34,880 nucleotides of DNA from Secundilactobacillus similis DSM 23365 = JCM 2765 (GTDB lineage Bacteria > Bacillota > Bacilli > Lactobacillales > Lactobacillaceae), in contig NZ_BBAD01000030.1 in NCBI RefSeq assembly GCF_001311075.1, positions 1 to 34,880 on the forward strand, in the 5' to 3' direction. The notes beneath the pieces are model-generated. The model did not search any database. It was not told where the DNA came from and saw nothing but the letters and a program-made list of their open reading frames with translations. Positions 18,756 to 27,122 of this stretch are shown here, one piece after another (position 1 is the first letter of the stretch; each line of letters begins with the position of its first letter). The position numbers and the translations under genes are program-made.

Positions 18756-18940
18756 ATTGAAAGCGCAACCACCGTTATGCATATTCATACGATAAATGAG
18801 TGATTTTTAATGATTAACTGCTAATTCTCATGACAATCGGCAATAATTTGAACAAATATGCACCACGTTTCAAAAAATTGTGCTCATTCAGCATTATTTT
18901 GACATGTAAAGCAATTTGGGTTAAAAGTCTCAAATTGGTA

Positions 18941-18994
18941 TGCTATAATACGTGAACGAAGAAAACTTATCTTTCAATAAGCAAATTTTCTTCG
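18941..18994 (+). promoter_or_regulatory. Extended -10 promoter and 5'-end hairpin of the second adhesin
   Basis: TGcTATAAT (18941-18949) is a perfect extended -10 element; the -35 at 17-bp spacing is weak (TTAAAA). Transcription would start near 18956. At 18957-18994 CGAAGAAAA pairs with TTTTCTTCG (9 bp perfect), with an inner CTTAT/ATAAG stem, so the mRNA would begin with a hairpin. The leader to the start codon is about 85 bases. Confidence 0.65.
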
Positions 18995-19041
18995 CATTGT
19001 TTAACTTGAATCAACTCAATGATGTTAGGAGGTGAAATCAA

Positions 19042-22000
19042 ACGAAAAAGGTCATTCAAATTAATCAACGAGTGTTCCTACTGATTGGACTGATGGTGGG
19101 GTTCTTTGTGTGGGGACTGATGGCAGTTAGTGCCTCGGCCGCAGCAACAACCCCTGACAATCTTGCGCCAGTAACGGCAACGAAGTCAACGCCGGCGGAC
19201 ACTCAAGTTTTAAGTACAACCTCGGAAAGTGTGGTTGACCAGCCAACCCCTGCATCACAGGAAACTGGCGATCAATCAGTACCGACGAGCGCGACCAAAC
19301 CGGTTCAAACCGAAGCACCAGCACCAACAACGGCACAACCGTCAAATGCGCCGACCCCTGAACCGGAGCGCCAACCCACAGTAACACCCACATATAACCC
19401 GGGTAATGATGTAACTACTCAAGTCAAAGTGAGCCAACAACTCTACGATGGCTACGGTAACCCCATCGATGAGACGTACCAATCCGACATCTACGATCAG
19501 GAAAGTATCAAGGTGATGTCGCATTTTGAGGTTCCGGTCGACTTGGTGGATGACATTCAGGCTGGGGATTACTTTAAGGTGGCATTACCTGATAACCTGA
19601 TCACCAGTGATACGACCGTCCATGATTTGATCCACGAAGACCAGGTGGTGGGAGCGTATCAGCTATCATCGGTAACGACCGAGAAAGCATTTCAAGTGAC
19701 CTTCAACGACTTTCTTGCCCGAAATCGGCAAGTCAGTGCGCTAACAGGGGACATCGAAGTGCACGGCCTAGCGCAAATCGGTAATTTGGACGTGGCGACC
19801 AAAACCGGTGGCGTAACGGACATTCAAGTGAAGCCTCGGCCCAGTCGAGAGACGACCGCTAATCCATACGTTGCCACGAAAGAACTCATTTCCAAGCAGG
19901 GGTTCCAAGTGCCCGATTACGATGGCGGGCCAACGTGTGATGTGAACTGGATCCTCGACATCAACACCGATGCAATCGCGGAGGCGCTGGGTGAGGGGAC
20001 CACGACGCACGCGATGACCAACACCATGATCTACGATAACCTGACGCTCGGCCAAACGGTGTCGACGCGTTCAACACCGCGGGTCATGGTGCCAATCTAC
20101 TACCGGGACGCTGATGGGAAGGTGTTAAATACCTACGGCCCACGCCTCGAAGTTAGCATTGGCGACGAGGTGACAGTGGCTCAAGTGGCCGCAGCCAACC
20201 ACATCGCCGAAGCGGACGTGACGTTCAGTCAGTTCGGTAGTTACATCAAGCAACACCTTGGGTCATATGGTTATTTCAAACATGCCAGTGATGGCAGTTT
20301 GTTTGACCAAGCCTACCAAGCAGGTCAAATCACCTTCGTCATGAACCTCGGCGACTTAGGGTCCCCAACAGCGACCGGCAACCAACTCCACTTGGCTACC
20401 ACAGCTGAGGAAACGCCTGAAGCTCAGATTCAAACCGATTTTCCAACCGGTGCGGCGGATCTGCAACAAACGTTAGCTGGCTATCAGAACCTGTTAGCTG
20501 CAACGGCGGGCTCTGGCATCGCTGGCCTCCACGTGGAGTTCTTGATGCACGAGCTGGCCGACGTGGACCAACAGTTGTCGAACACGGCAATTTTGGTTCA
20601 TGATGGTCAAAGCAGCCCATCTAAAAACTACAAGATCCTATATGACAGCACCAGCAGCCGCGTGGAACTCACGTTGGCTAAGGGCGTCATTCGGATCCAG
20701 AAGGCGGCTACGGCCGTTGATGACGCAGGCAATTATCCAGCATTAGCCGGGGTGGTATTTAACATTACCGATACCAACGACCACGTGGTGGCGCACCTCG
20801 TCACGGACGCCAACGGTATCGCCGAGACACCGGTACTACGAAGCGGGCACTACCTAGTTCAGGAAATGCAGTCGGTAGCTGGTTACGACCCAGTGATGCT
20901 GGCGGATGTCGCCGGCACGCTACTGGGTGACGGTCAGAGTTATTCAGTCACCATCGACCGTAAAGCCGATGATCACGGGATTCTCGTCAACGTCTTCAAT
21001 AAAAAGACGCCCACCACGACGATTACCGTGACCAAGCAGTGGCAAAACGTCCCAGCTAACGTGCAGACGCCTGACGTTGCCGCAACACTGTATGCGGGCG
21101 GTGAGTCAACCAACCAGACGATCATGTTGACACCGCTCAACGGCTATACTGGCATCTTTACGAATTTAGCCGTCACGGATGCGACTGGCAATGCCATTAT
21201 TTATTCGGTTCACGAAACCACGCCAGTCGAGGGTTACACCGCTGAAAATAACGGGGTAGCGCCAGTCGTCAACGGTCACGCACTGCTGATCAACGACTAC
21301 AACGTGCCGGTTGAACCACCAGTGAAGCCAACGACTGAGATCACGGTCATTAAACAGTGGCACAACGTTCCCGCTGACGTACAAACGCCAAGCGTGACGG
21401 TGACCCTGTTAGCGAACCAGATGGCAACGAAGCAGTTAACGCTGACTAAGGACCAACGTACGTGGGTCAATTTACGGATTTGGCGGTGACGACGGCTGAC
21501 GATGAGCTAATCGTCTACACGGTCCAAGAAGCCCATGTTGATGGCTACACCGCTGAAAATGGCGGCTTCGCGCAGGTCGTTAACGGTCAGGCCACCATCG
21601 TGAACGATTACAACGTTCCCGAGGAACCTAAAGAACCGAAAACGCCAAACGAGCCTAAGGATCCCAAGACGCCCAACGAACCAAAGGAACCAAAAACCCC
21701 GAAGACGCCAAACGTGCCGGAGGAGCCCAACGTTCCCGAAGAACCAAAGACGCCAATCGTGCCTGACACGCCGGTGACGCCGGAAACCCCAACGACACCG
21801 GAGACGCCAGTCACACCAAACGTTCCCGAGACGCCAACCACGCCGGAGGAACCAAGAACGCCCAACGTTCCAGAAACACCAGTGACACCAGAAACACCAG
21901 TCACACCCACCGAACCAGAAACACCACACACGCCTGACGTGCCATCACCATCAACGGTGCCCGAATCACCACTCACCACAACCAGTGAGCGTGAATGGTT

Positions 22001-22220
22001 CCCGGTATCAGCGACTAGTGGGGCCAAGCGAACGGTGCAACCCGCAACGGCAACTGAGCCAGTAACTCAGTCAACGCCAACGCAGGCAGCCCCAGCACAA
22101 TCTGCGGCAACCTTACCACAGGCGAGCGACAGCCAATCAGTTGTAGCGCTATTAGGCGGCCTATTACTGATGCTGGTCAGCTTAGCGGGCGCAGCGTGGT
22201 TGCGTCGGTCAACGTTATAG
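19042..22220 (+). CDS. Sortase-anchored SpaA/Cna-B pilin-like adhesin, one frameshift and unusual start
   Basis: About 1059 residues when repaired. The signal peptide is complete only if translation begins at codon 19042, which reads ACG (M/T-KKVIQINQR then VFLLIGLMVGFFVWGLMAV, cleavage near ASA-A). AGGAGG lies 9-10 bases upstream of it, while the first standard start, GTG 19072, has no ribosome site and would lack the basic n-region. Then come a Thr/Pro/Ala-rich linker, an adhesin-like region (residues ~130-530), a SpaA prealbumin-like domain (~545-650; LAGVVFNITDTNDHV... YLVQEM), two Cna-B repeats (TITVTKQWQNVPA..., EITVIKQWHNVPA...), a Pro/Glu/Lys/Thr stalk (21619-21960) and the sorting signal LPQAS with hydrophobic helix and RRS. 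Near 21461 one G is missing (ACGTGGGT for ACGGTGGGT, giving R-T-V-G-Q-F-T-D-L). Confidence 0.83.
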
Positions 22221-22228
22221 ACGCACAC

Positions 22229-22268
22229 AAAAAATCGCATGGCAGCCAAGTGGCAGTCACGCGGTTTT
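22229..22268. terminator. Bidirectional terminator between adhesin and GAPDH
   Basis: AAAAAATCGCATGGCAGCC and GGCAGTCACGCGGTTTTT pair at 10 of 12 core positions around AAGT, with A-run and T-run on opposite sides. It separates two convergent genes. Confidence 0.75.
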
Positions 22269-22312
22269 TGGTAGTTGAGAATCAAGTATTTTTAAGCTAA
22301 ATCCAGTCCAAA

Positions 22313-23320
22313 CTAAGCTTCGGCCAACGCCTTAGCCGTCCGCACCATGTTACAAACAAACCCGTACTCGTTATCAAACCAAGTGGCGGTCTTCACCACT
22401 TGGAAGTCGCCGTTGGTGGTGACTTCCGTCAAGGTTGGATCAAAGACGCCCCCGTGCGTGTCGCCGATGATGTCGGAGGACACGATGCTGTCTTCGTTCC
22501 AGCCAAACGATGGCGTGTTGGCGTGCCCGCGGATGGCGGCGTTGACTTGGTCAGCGGTGACGCCCTTGGTGCCCAATACGGAAACCAGTTCGCACACCGA
22601 ACCGTCGATGACCGCTACCCGTTGCGCGTGGCCTTGTAAGTGCCCGTCCAGTTCGGGAATCACTAAGCCAATCGCCTTGGCTGCCCCGGTGGAATGGGGA
22701 ATCGTGTTCGCTGAAGCGGTCCGGTTAGGGCGGAGCTTGCTGCCCTTAGGCCCATCTAGGATCATCTGGGAGCTGGTGAAGGCGTGGATCACCGTCATGG
22801 TACCGACTTCCAAGCCGAACTCCTGATTCAACGCGGCGGCCATTGGGGCTAACGCGTTGGTGGTGCAGGATCCTGCCGAGATGATTTGGTCGTCTGCCGT
22901 GATCGTGTCGTGGTTCACGTTGTAGACGATGGTCTTCATCGGGCCAGCGGGAGCGGAGATCAGCACCTTCTTGGCACCGGCGTCCAAGTGGGCCTGTGAT
23001 TTATCCGCCGAGGTGTAGAACCCGGTACATTCCAGCACGATTTCCACGCCGTTAGTGCCGACCCACGGGATATCGCGGGCGTCACGTTCGGCGTAGACCC
23101 GGTACGCGGTGCCGTCGATCACCAGCGAGTCCTCAGTCGCCGAAACGGCGTAGGGGACGGTGCCGTGGGTCGTATCGTATTTGAACAAATACGCCAACAT
23201 GGATGGCGTTGTTAGGTCGTTGATGGCTACCACTTCGATTTCCGGATCGTTGAGTTCTAGAATCCGGCGCAACACTAGGCGGCCGATGCGACCAAAACCG
23301 TTGATACCAACTTTTACCAT
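22313..23320 (-). CDS. gap: Glyceraldehyde-3-phosphate dehydrogenase
   Basis: Glycolytic enzyme: glyceraldehyde-3-phosphate to 1,3-bisphosphoglycerate with NAD and phosphate. From ATG 23320 (after GGAGGAGG) it is 335 residues, the normal length. NAD fold [10 protein letters not shown] at residues 5-14, catalytic Cys152 in [13 protein letters not shown], catalytic His178 in VIHAFTSSQ and the C-terminal WFDNEYGF motif are all present, so it should be active. It stands alone: no cggR, pgk, tpi or eno is adjacent, unlike the common gapR-gap-pgk-tpi-eno operon of lactobacilli. It may be a second paralogue or a relocated gene. The frame is intact. Confidence 0.95.
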   Translation of the reverse strand: MVKVGINGFGRIGRLVLRRILELNDPEIEVVAINDLTTPSMLAYLFKYDTTHGTVPYAVSATEDSLVIDGTAYRVYAERDARDIPWVGTNGVEIVLECTGFYTSADKSQAHLDAGAKKVLISAPAGPMKTIVYNVNHDTITADDQIISAGSCTTNALAPMAAALNQEFGLEVGTMTVIHAFTSSQMILDGPKGSKLRPNRTASANTIPHSTGAAKAIGLVIPELDGHLQGHAQRVAVIDGSVCELVSVLGTKGVTADQVNAAIRGHANTPSFGWNEDSIVSSDIIGDTHGGVFDPTLTEVTTNGDFQVVKTATWFDNEYGFVCNMVRTAKALAEA

Positions 23321-23597
23321 TTTGATTTCCTCCTCCAAGTCAAAACCAAAGGGACATCAATCAATCCCCATTATACGGGCTGGCGCGGCGGTGACAATCA
23401 AGGCGACTTGGTTTGACGGGAGTTGGGAAAATACCGTGCAACTGTTCGAAAATGGGGCAGTTTTGGAGTTTGATTTGATAGTCAAAATGCGCGATTGTTA
23501 TTGCGAAAAATCGAACTGGGCGTAAAATTAATGGTAGACACCACCGAAACACTCTAATTGACAGCGACCCAAAACCTGATAAACTAAACGTAGAAAC

Positions 23598-23607
23598 TAC
23601 AATTGTA
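23598..23607. promoter_or_regulatory. cop box (CopY operator)
   Basis: TACAATTGTA is an exact match to the CopY/BlaI-type operator TACAnnTGTA, 15 bases before the GTG of copY and just upstream of GGAGG. It implies autorepression relieved by copper. Confidence 0.85.
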
Positions 23608-23622
23608 AACGGAGGCCACATC

Positions 23623-24075
23623 GTGAGCGAAACGATTACTAAAAACATCCCCGAGATCACCCCAGCTGAGTGGGAATTAATGCGCATCGTCTGGACGAAG
23701 GGCGCCATCGTCAGCCGCGACCTGATCGACATGCTGCAGGCGAAACGCGACTGGTCCGATTCCACGGTCAAGACGCTATTACGCCGGCTGGTCAACAAGG
23801 GCCTACTCACCACCGAAAAAGAAGATCGGCGCTTCATCTACCGCGCCACCATCAGCGAAATCGACGCCATGGACGACAGCTCACAGCAACTGTTCGATCA
23901 CCTGTGTGCCATGAAGAAGGGCCAGACGCTGTTGCACTTGGTGGATCACACCACGCTGACCCAAAGTGATATTGCGGCGTTGCAGGACCTGTTGGCGAAA
24001 AAGGCCGCCAGTGCGCCGGAGAGCGTTGAGTGTGACTGCTTGCCGAAGGGTTTTGGTGATGGGTGCGAGTGTTAA
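23623..24075 (+). CDS. copY: CopY-type copper-responsive repressor (BlaI/MecI family)
   Basis: 150 residues. Residues ~10-75 are the winged helix typical of BlaI/MecI (PAEWELMRIVWTKGAIVSRD, STVKTLLRRLVNKGLLTTEK). The C-terminus carries the metal site CxC-x8-CxC (Cys137, 139, 148, 150), longer than the classical CxC-x4-CxC of Enterococcus CopY. Start GTG 23623 with GGAGG. In known cop operons Cu(I) displaces Zn(II) from this site and releases the operator, inducing the export ATPase. Here no copA, copB or copZ follows; the next element is a tnpB insertion, so the operon is split or the repressor acts on a distant target. Confidence 0.88.
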   Translation: MSETITKNIPEITPAEWELMRIVWTKGAIVSRDLIDMLQAKRDWSDSTVKTLLRRLVNKGLLTTEKEDRRFIYRATISEIDAMDDSSQQLFDHLCAMKKGQTLLHLVDHTTLTQSDIAALQDLLAKKAASAPESVECDCLPKGFGDGCEC

Positions 24076-24098
24076 GCGATTATCAATAGAAGTGAAAA

Positions 24099-24400
24099 GG
24101 TCAACCACCCCCCGACTAAAGTCAGGGGCTTGTGAGCCAAAACCACTTTGACGGTTGTTACTTTGGTTTCGAACCACAATTTGCGTAGATACGGATAACG
24201 CGCTTAGTTACCCATCGGTTACTAAGTGGAGGTCATCTAATTACCAACGCCGTTTAGGTTCCCAGGTTGCCATAGGAACCGCCTTGACTCAGGCTAATTT
24301 GAGCTTCTTGAGTCCTTTATCCAGGATATTTTGCGCAGCGTTCCAATCACGAATATGATTTGTTTGGCAACTAGGGCATTGCCATTTCCGTTGATCTAGG
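24099..24400 (-). ncRNA. Putative omega RNA and right end of the tnpB element
   Basis: In tnpB elements the guide RNA scaffold is encoded across the 3' end of tnpB and the right end. Here the minus strand downstream of the tnpB stop carries about 190 bases of non-coding sequence with hairpin potential and ends with GCCCCTGACTTTAGTCGGGG and then GTGGTTGAC (24100-24126), a form typical of IS200/IS605 right ends. If the boundary is at about 24100, the guide would be the next minus-strand bases (about 24099-24080). The 5' limit is a guess. Confidence 0.5.
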
Positions 24401-25545
24401 GTCAACTTCTTAGTACTTTCAGTACCCATTACAAACGCACATTTAGAACAAGTCTGCGTTGTATTGCGTGGATCAACGGTCACAAAAGTCGTGCCATATA
24501 AATCTGCTTTATAAGTCAGCATCCCTAAAAAGGTTCGCCAGCCAACATCACTGATACTCATCGCTAAAGCGTGGTTCTTCAACAAGTTCTTACTCCGCAA
24601 CTCTTCGGCCACCACTAGATCGTGACTTTTGATCAGTGTAGTGGAGAGTTGATGAAGAAAGTGCTGTCGTTGTGTCCGTACTTTATCATGCAACTGGGCA
24701 ACTAAGCGCCGTTGTTTTTGATAGTTTTGACTGTTCTTCAATGAGCGATGTTCGCGTTTAGCCCGACGTGCTCGCCGGGAGAGGGTACGTTGTTCCTTGG
24801 CTAACCGTTTTTTACTGTTTCGATAGTGCCGTGGATTAGCGACCGTCTTCCCGTTACTATCGGTTAAGAAGTTTTTGAGATTCAAATCAATTCCTACTGA
24901 CCCTGATTGCGATTCCTGATAGGTCACGAATGGCCAGTCAGAAGCTAACTGCATCGCTAAATAGAATCGGTCAGAAGCATCTTTCATAATTGTGACCGTA
25001 CCGATTCGAGTGTCTAATAAGCGCTTCAAAAGGCGCTTGTGAGAACCACGAATCCGCAGTTTACCCAGTTTGGGAACGATTAGCTGGTTAGTATTGTTAA
25101 AACGAACGGTCCCATTAGTCAACCTGGCTACTGTTTGACCAGGATACTGACAGTTCGTTTGATATTGCCAAACCGCGCTCTTGCGATGAAACTTCGGTAT
25201 ACCGGTATGATGGACCTTCAAAAACTGCTGCCAAGCTTTTTGATAGTTCTTAATGGCATTGGCTTTGGCTAAACTATCGATCCGCGAATCCGCTAAAAAG
25301 CCGAAATGATTCGTAAGTTCACGAGCATTACGCCGTTTTTCAAGTTGCGCCAACCGCGTTTGAACGGTATCAATGGGCAAATTAACGCGCTTTAGTTGAT
25401 GAATTTCTTGGTTGATTCCCACCATTTGATTGTAAATGAACCGACTAGCGTCTGAGTTAACTTTGATGATTTGTTTTTGTTCATCACTGGGATAGATGCG
25501 CACTTTTAAGCCGTAATGATACGCCAATTTACTCATTGATTTCAT
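24289..25545 (-). CDS. tnpB: TnpB, RNA-guided nuclease of an IS200/IS605-family element
   Basis: 418 residues, full length and intact. The N-terminal domain begins with GLKVRIYPSDEQKQIIKVN; the RuvC catalytic residues are Asp220 (VGIDLNLKNF), Glu314 (VVAEELRSKN) and Asp400 (IRDWNAAQNI); the zinc finger has Cys366, Cys369, Cys390 and Cys393 (TCSKC..., CPSC). All key residues are present, so it should be active. TnpB cuts DNA matching the guide in its omega RNA and helps the element persist after transposition. No tnpA transposase lies beside it, so mobility would need a TnpA in trans. The start is ATG 25545, 8 bases after GGGGGTG. It sits directly behind copY. Confidence 0.92.
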   Translation of the reverse strand: MKSMSKLAYHYGLKVRIYPSDEQKQIIKVNSDASRFIYNQMVGINQEIHQLKRVNLPIDTVQTRLAQLEKRRNARELTNHFGFLADSRIDSLAKANAIKNYQKAWQQFLKVHHTGIPKFHRKSAVWQYQTNCQYPGQTVARLTNGTVRFNNTNQLIVPKLGKLRIRGSHKRLLKRLLDTRIGTVTIMKDASDRFYLAMQLASDWPFVTYQESQSGSVGIDLNLKNFLTDSNGKTVANPRHYRNSKKRLAKEQRTLSRRARRAKREHRSLKNSQNYQKQRRLVAQLHDKVRTQRQHFLHQLSTTLIKSHDLVVAEELRSKNLLKNHALAMSISDVGWRTFLGMLTYKADLYGTTFVTVDPRNTTQTCSKCAFVMGTESTKKLTLDQRKWQCPSCQTNHIRDWNAAQNILDKGLKKLKLA

Positions 25546-25742
25546 GTTTTTTCACCCCCCCAATCTGGTATAAATTGAGTATATCAAGAATTAGCAATAA
25601 ATAATATTCTTTATTACTTTTAAGATATAATTTATTTTCAGGGTGAATGAAATGCGAAACTACTCATTATTTGAACTTTTTCAACCAATTGATTCAATTA
25701 ATAATATTGATAATAATGACATGATTTTTTATTTTTTGTTTC

Positions 25743-25773
25743 AAAAAAGCCGCGACGCTTTCAGCGACGCGGC
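25743..25773 (-). terminator. Orphan minus-strand terminator
   Basis: GCCGCG-A-CGCT (25749-25759), loop TTC, AGCG-A-CGCGGC (25763-25773) pair at 10 of 11 positions; read on the minus strand the stem is followed by TTTTTT (25748-25743). No minus-strand gene lies upstream within reach, so the gene it served has probably been lost. Confidence 0.7.
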
Positions 25774-25779
25774 GGCCTA

Positions 25780-25816
25780 TCCATCCCCTGACTAAAGTCA
25801 CGGGATTTCCGGCATA
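25780..25816 (-). mobile_element. Solo IS200/IS605-like right end (relic)
   Basis: CCCCTGACTAAAGTCACGGG repeats, in the same orientation, the hairpin at the right end of the tnpB element (CCCCGACTAAAGTCAGGGG at 24107-24126). On the minus strand it reads like an element end (AATCCCGTGACTTTAGTCAGGGGATGG) without a tnpB gene behind it. It is either a relic of a second element or a part of the left end of the present one. Confidence 0.5.
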
Positions 25817-25824
25817 AATTTATT

Positions 25825-25888
25825 AAAAATCCGAAAAATGACATGGCACCTATTGTACAATAGGTTCTATATCATTTTTCGGATTTTT
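25825..25888. repeat. 64-bp near-perfect palindrome
   Basis: Arms 25825-25856 and 25857-25888 match at 29 of 32 positions and meet at ATTGT|ACAAT with no loop. The ends are AAAAATCCG and CGGATTTTT, so it could act as a bidirectional terminator or be a short inverted-repeat element. No gene I can support lies between 25889 and 26073. Confidence 0.75.
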
Positions 25889-26082
25889 GATTTTAGCCCA
25901 TTTTAAATGTCATTGTTCACCAACAAAAATGATCTAACACCGCCAACCCCAACCAACTAATCGCACCGTCACGATTTCCTAATTTGGTCGAATAAACGTC
26001 ACAAAAAGACCATTTCCTGTTCGCTTGAACCGCGCAGACTGCCATGACACACTAGAGCCATCAAAAGCAGGAAGTGATGAGT

Positions 26083-26550
26083 GTGACGGAGATACGGCAA
26101 CTGGTGAATTGGTTTCGGGTCCACAATGAGGCACAAGTGCGACGGGATGAGGCAACGGAAAAGTTAACGCTGGAGCAGGTGATGGCGTTACTGTACTACG
26201 TGCAAGGGATGCATTTGGCAGTGTTTGATACCGTGGCGTTTGCGGATGACATTTTGGCTTGTGAACGGGGCGTTGCGATTCAAACCGTGGCGACGCAGTT
26301 TTACGGCGCGGCGGGGTTGATCGATGACCTGGATGAAGCCGTTATCGCCGACCATGACGCAATCGAAGCTGACCCGCAACTGGCCGCTATCGTACACACG
26401 GTTCAGGCGTTTGCGGATGGCCGGTCGATTATTCGACTGATTACGCGGATGAGTACCGAACGGCCTTGGATGGAGACGCCGCAGAATCAGGTAATCTTGC
26501 CGGGGTTGATGGCGGATTATTTTCGGAAGTTGATGCAGGTGATTGAGTAG
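26083..26550 (+). CDS. Panacea/SocA-like (DUF4065-type) protein
   Basis: About 155 residues. The segment LTLEQVMALLYYVQGMHLAVFDTVAFADDI, split at residues ~25-52, matches the core of Panacea/SocA-like proteins (usually 'KLQKLLYYVQGWHLA...LF.D.I'), followed by a partly conserved '...QTVATQFYG'. Panacea proteins act as antitoxins in several toxin-antitoxin systems or as proteolytic adaptors. No toxin gene adjoins it. I choose GTG 26083 because AGGAAG lies 8 bases upstream; ATG 26077 and GTG 26074 are in frame but too close to that site. It converges with the AbrB-like gene at 26690. The match is by eye, so the family call is moderate. Confidence 0.55.
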   Translation: MTEIRQLVNWFRVHNEAQVRRDEATEKLTLEQVMALLYYVQGMHLAVFDTVAFADDILACERGVAIQTVATQFYGAAGLIDDLDEAVIADHDAIEADPQLAAIVHTVQAFADGRSIIRLITRMSTERPWMETPQNQVILPGLMADYFRKLMQVIE

Positions 26551-26570
26551 GTGCTAGTTAAGATGGTCAT

Positions 26571-26611
26571 CAAAAAAGGGATGCTTGAGCGGTTTGCTCG
26601 AGGATCCCTTT
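26571..26611. terminator. Terminator between convergent small genes
   Basis: AAAGGGATGCTTGAGC and GCTCGAGGATCCCTTT pair at 14 of 16 positions around GGTTT. The T-run (TTTTTT) is on the minus-strand side, so it mainly ends the 26690-26971 transcript. Confidence 0.75.
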
Positions 26612-26689
26612 GTCATTAAAGATGACTGATTGATAAAAATAAAAAGAATGTCCGAGCCAACCCGCCCAAACATTCAACCAATTGCTAAT

Positions 26690-26971
26690 TTACTGCTCCC
26701 GCGCCTTCCGCGACAACGCCAGAATCGTCGCGTTCACCTCGCGTTTCCGCCGATTATACTCACTGACCATCCGTTCGCGGGGTACGCCCTCAACCAGGAG
26801 GTCCTGCAAGATCTGACTACCAGCGTCTAACACATCATCGTCACGTACAAATTCATAAAAGATCCCGTTCGTGAGCAACTTCGGCTCGACGCGAACCCCC
26901 GCGCCAACGTGGAAGTGTTCCGGAACGGCCAACGTTACTGCATCGCCCTGCTGCTTGGTGGTGATTGCCAT
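26690..26971 (-). CDS. AbrB/MazE-like antitoxin-type protein
   Basis: 93 residues. Residues 1-42 (TTKQQGDAVTLAVPEHFHVG, then VEPKLLTNGIFYEFV) fit the swapped-hairpin AbrB/MazE/PemI fold: 'K.GN....IP......G....V....NG.I'. Residues 50-93 are charged and helical, as in the toxin-binding tail of MazE-type antitoxins. No MazF/PemK gene is next to it, so it is an orphan antitoxin or a small regulator. AGGAGG lies about 8 bases upstream of the ATG. Confidence 0.6.
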   Translation of the reverse strand: MAITTKQQGDAVTLAVPEHFHVGAGVRVEPKLLTNGIFYEFVRDDDVLDAGSQILQDLLVEGVPRERMVSEYNRRKREVNATILALSRKAREQ

Positions 26972-27122
26972 GACTGCTGCCTCCTAGTTTTTCTCAAATG
27001 TCACCACTATTATAGCGGGTTAGACCCGGGATAGCGATTAATTTGATTGAAAAATTCAACTAAAGTAGTAATTAGCTACATAACGAGGTATTTGGCTGAA
27101 TTTGTCAAAATACGGGGCAGTT

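Noticed and set aside
18525-18788. Search for a HigB toxin beside the HigA-like gene
   Set aside because: The only open frame there is antisense and crosses the terminator; no RelE/HigB-like sequence is present.
21600-21960. CRISPR-like periodicity
   Set aside because: The repeats are imperfect, in frame and encode the Pro/Glu/Thr stalk; there are no constant repeats with unique spacers anywhere in the window.
21608-22027. 139-residue minus-strand open frame with VSG-type repeats
   Set aside because: It is the antisense shadow of the Pro/Glu/Thr repeat stalk of the adhesin; no ribosome site and composition is explained by the sense codons.
22347-22826. 159-residue plus-strand open frame inside gap
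   Set aside because: Antisense to the highly conserved GAPDH gene; no start signals.
25652-25795. 47-codon plus-strand open frame (MRNYSLFELFQPID...)
   Set aside because: There is a weak GGGTG site, but the frame runs through the terminator and the solo element end, so at best it is the stump of an interrupted gene.
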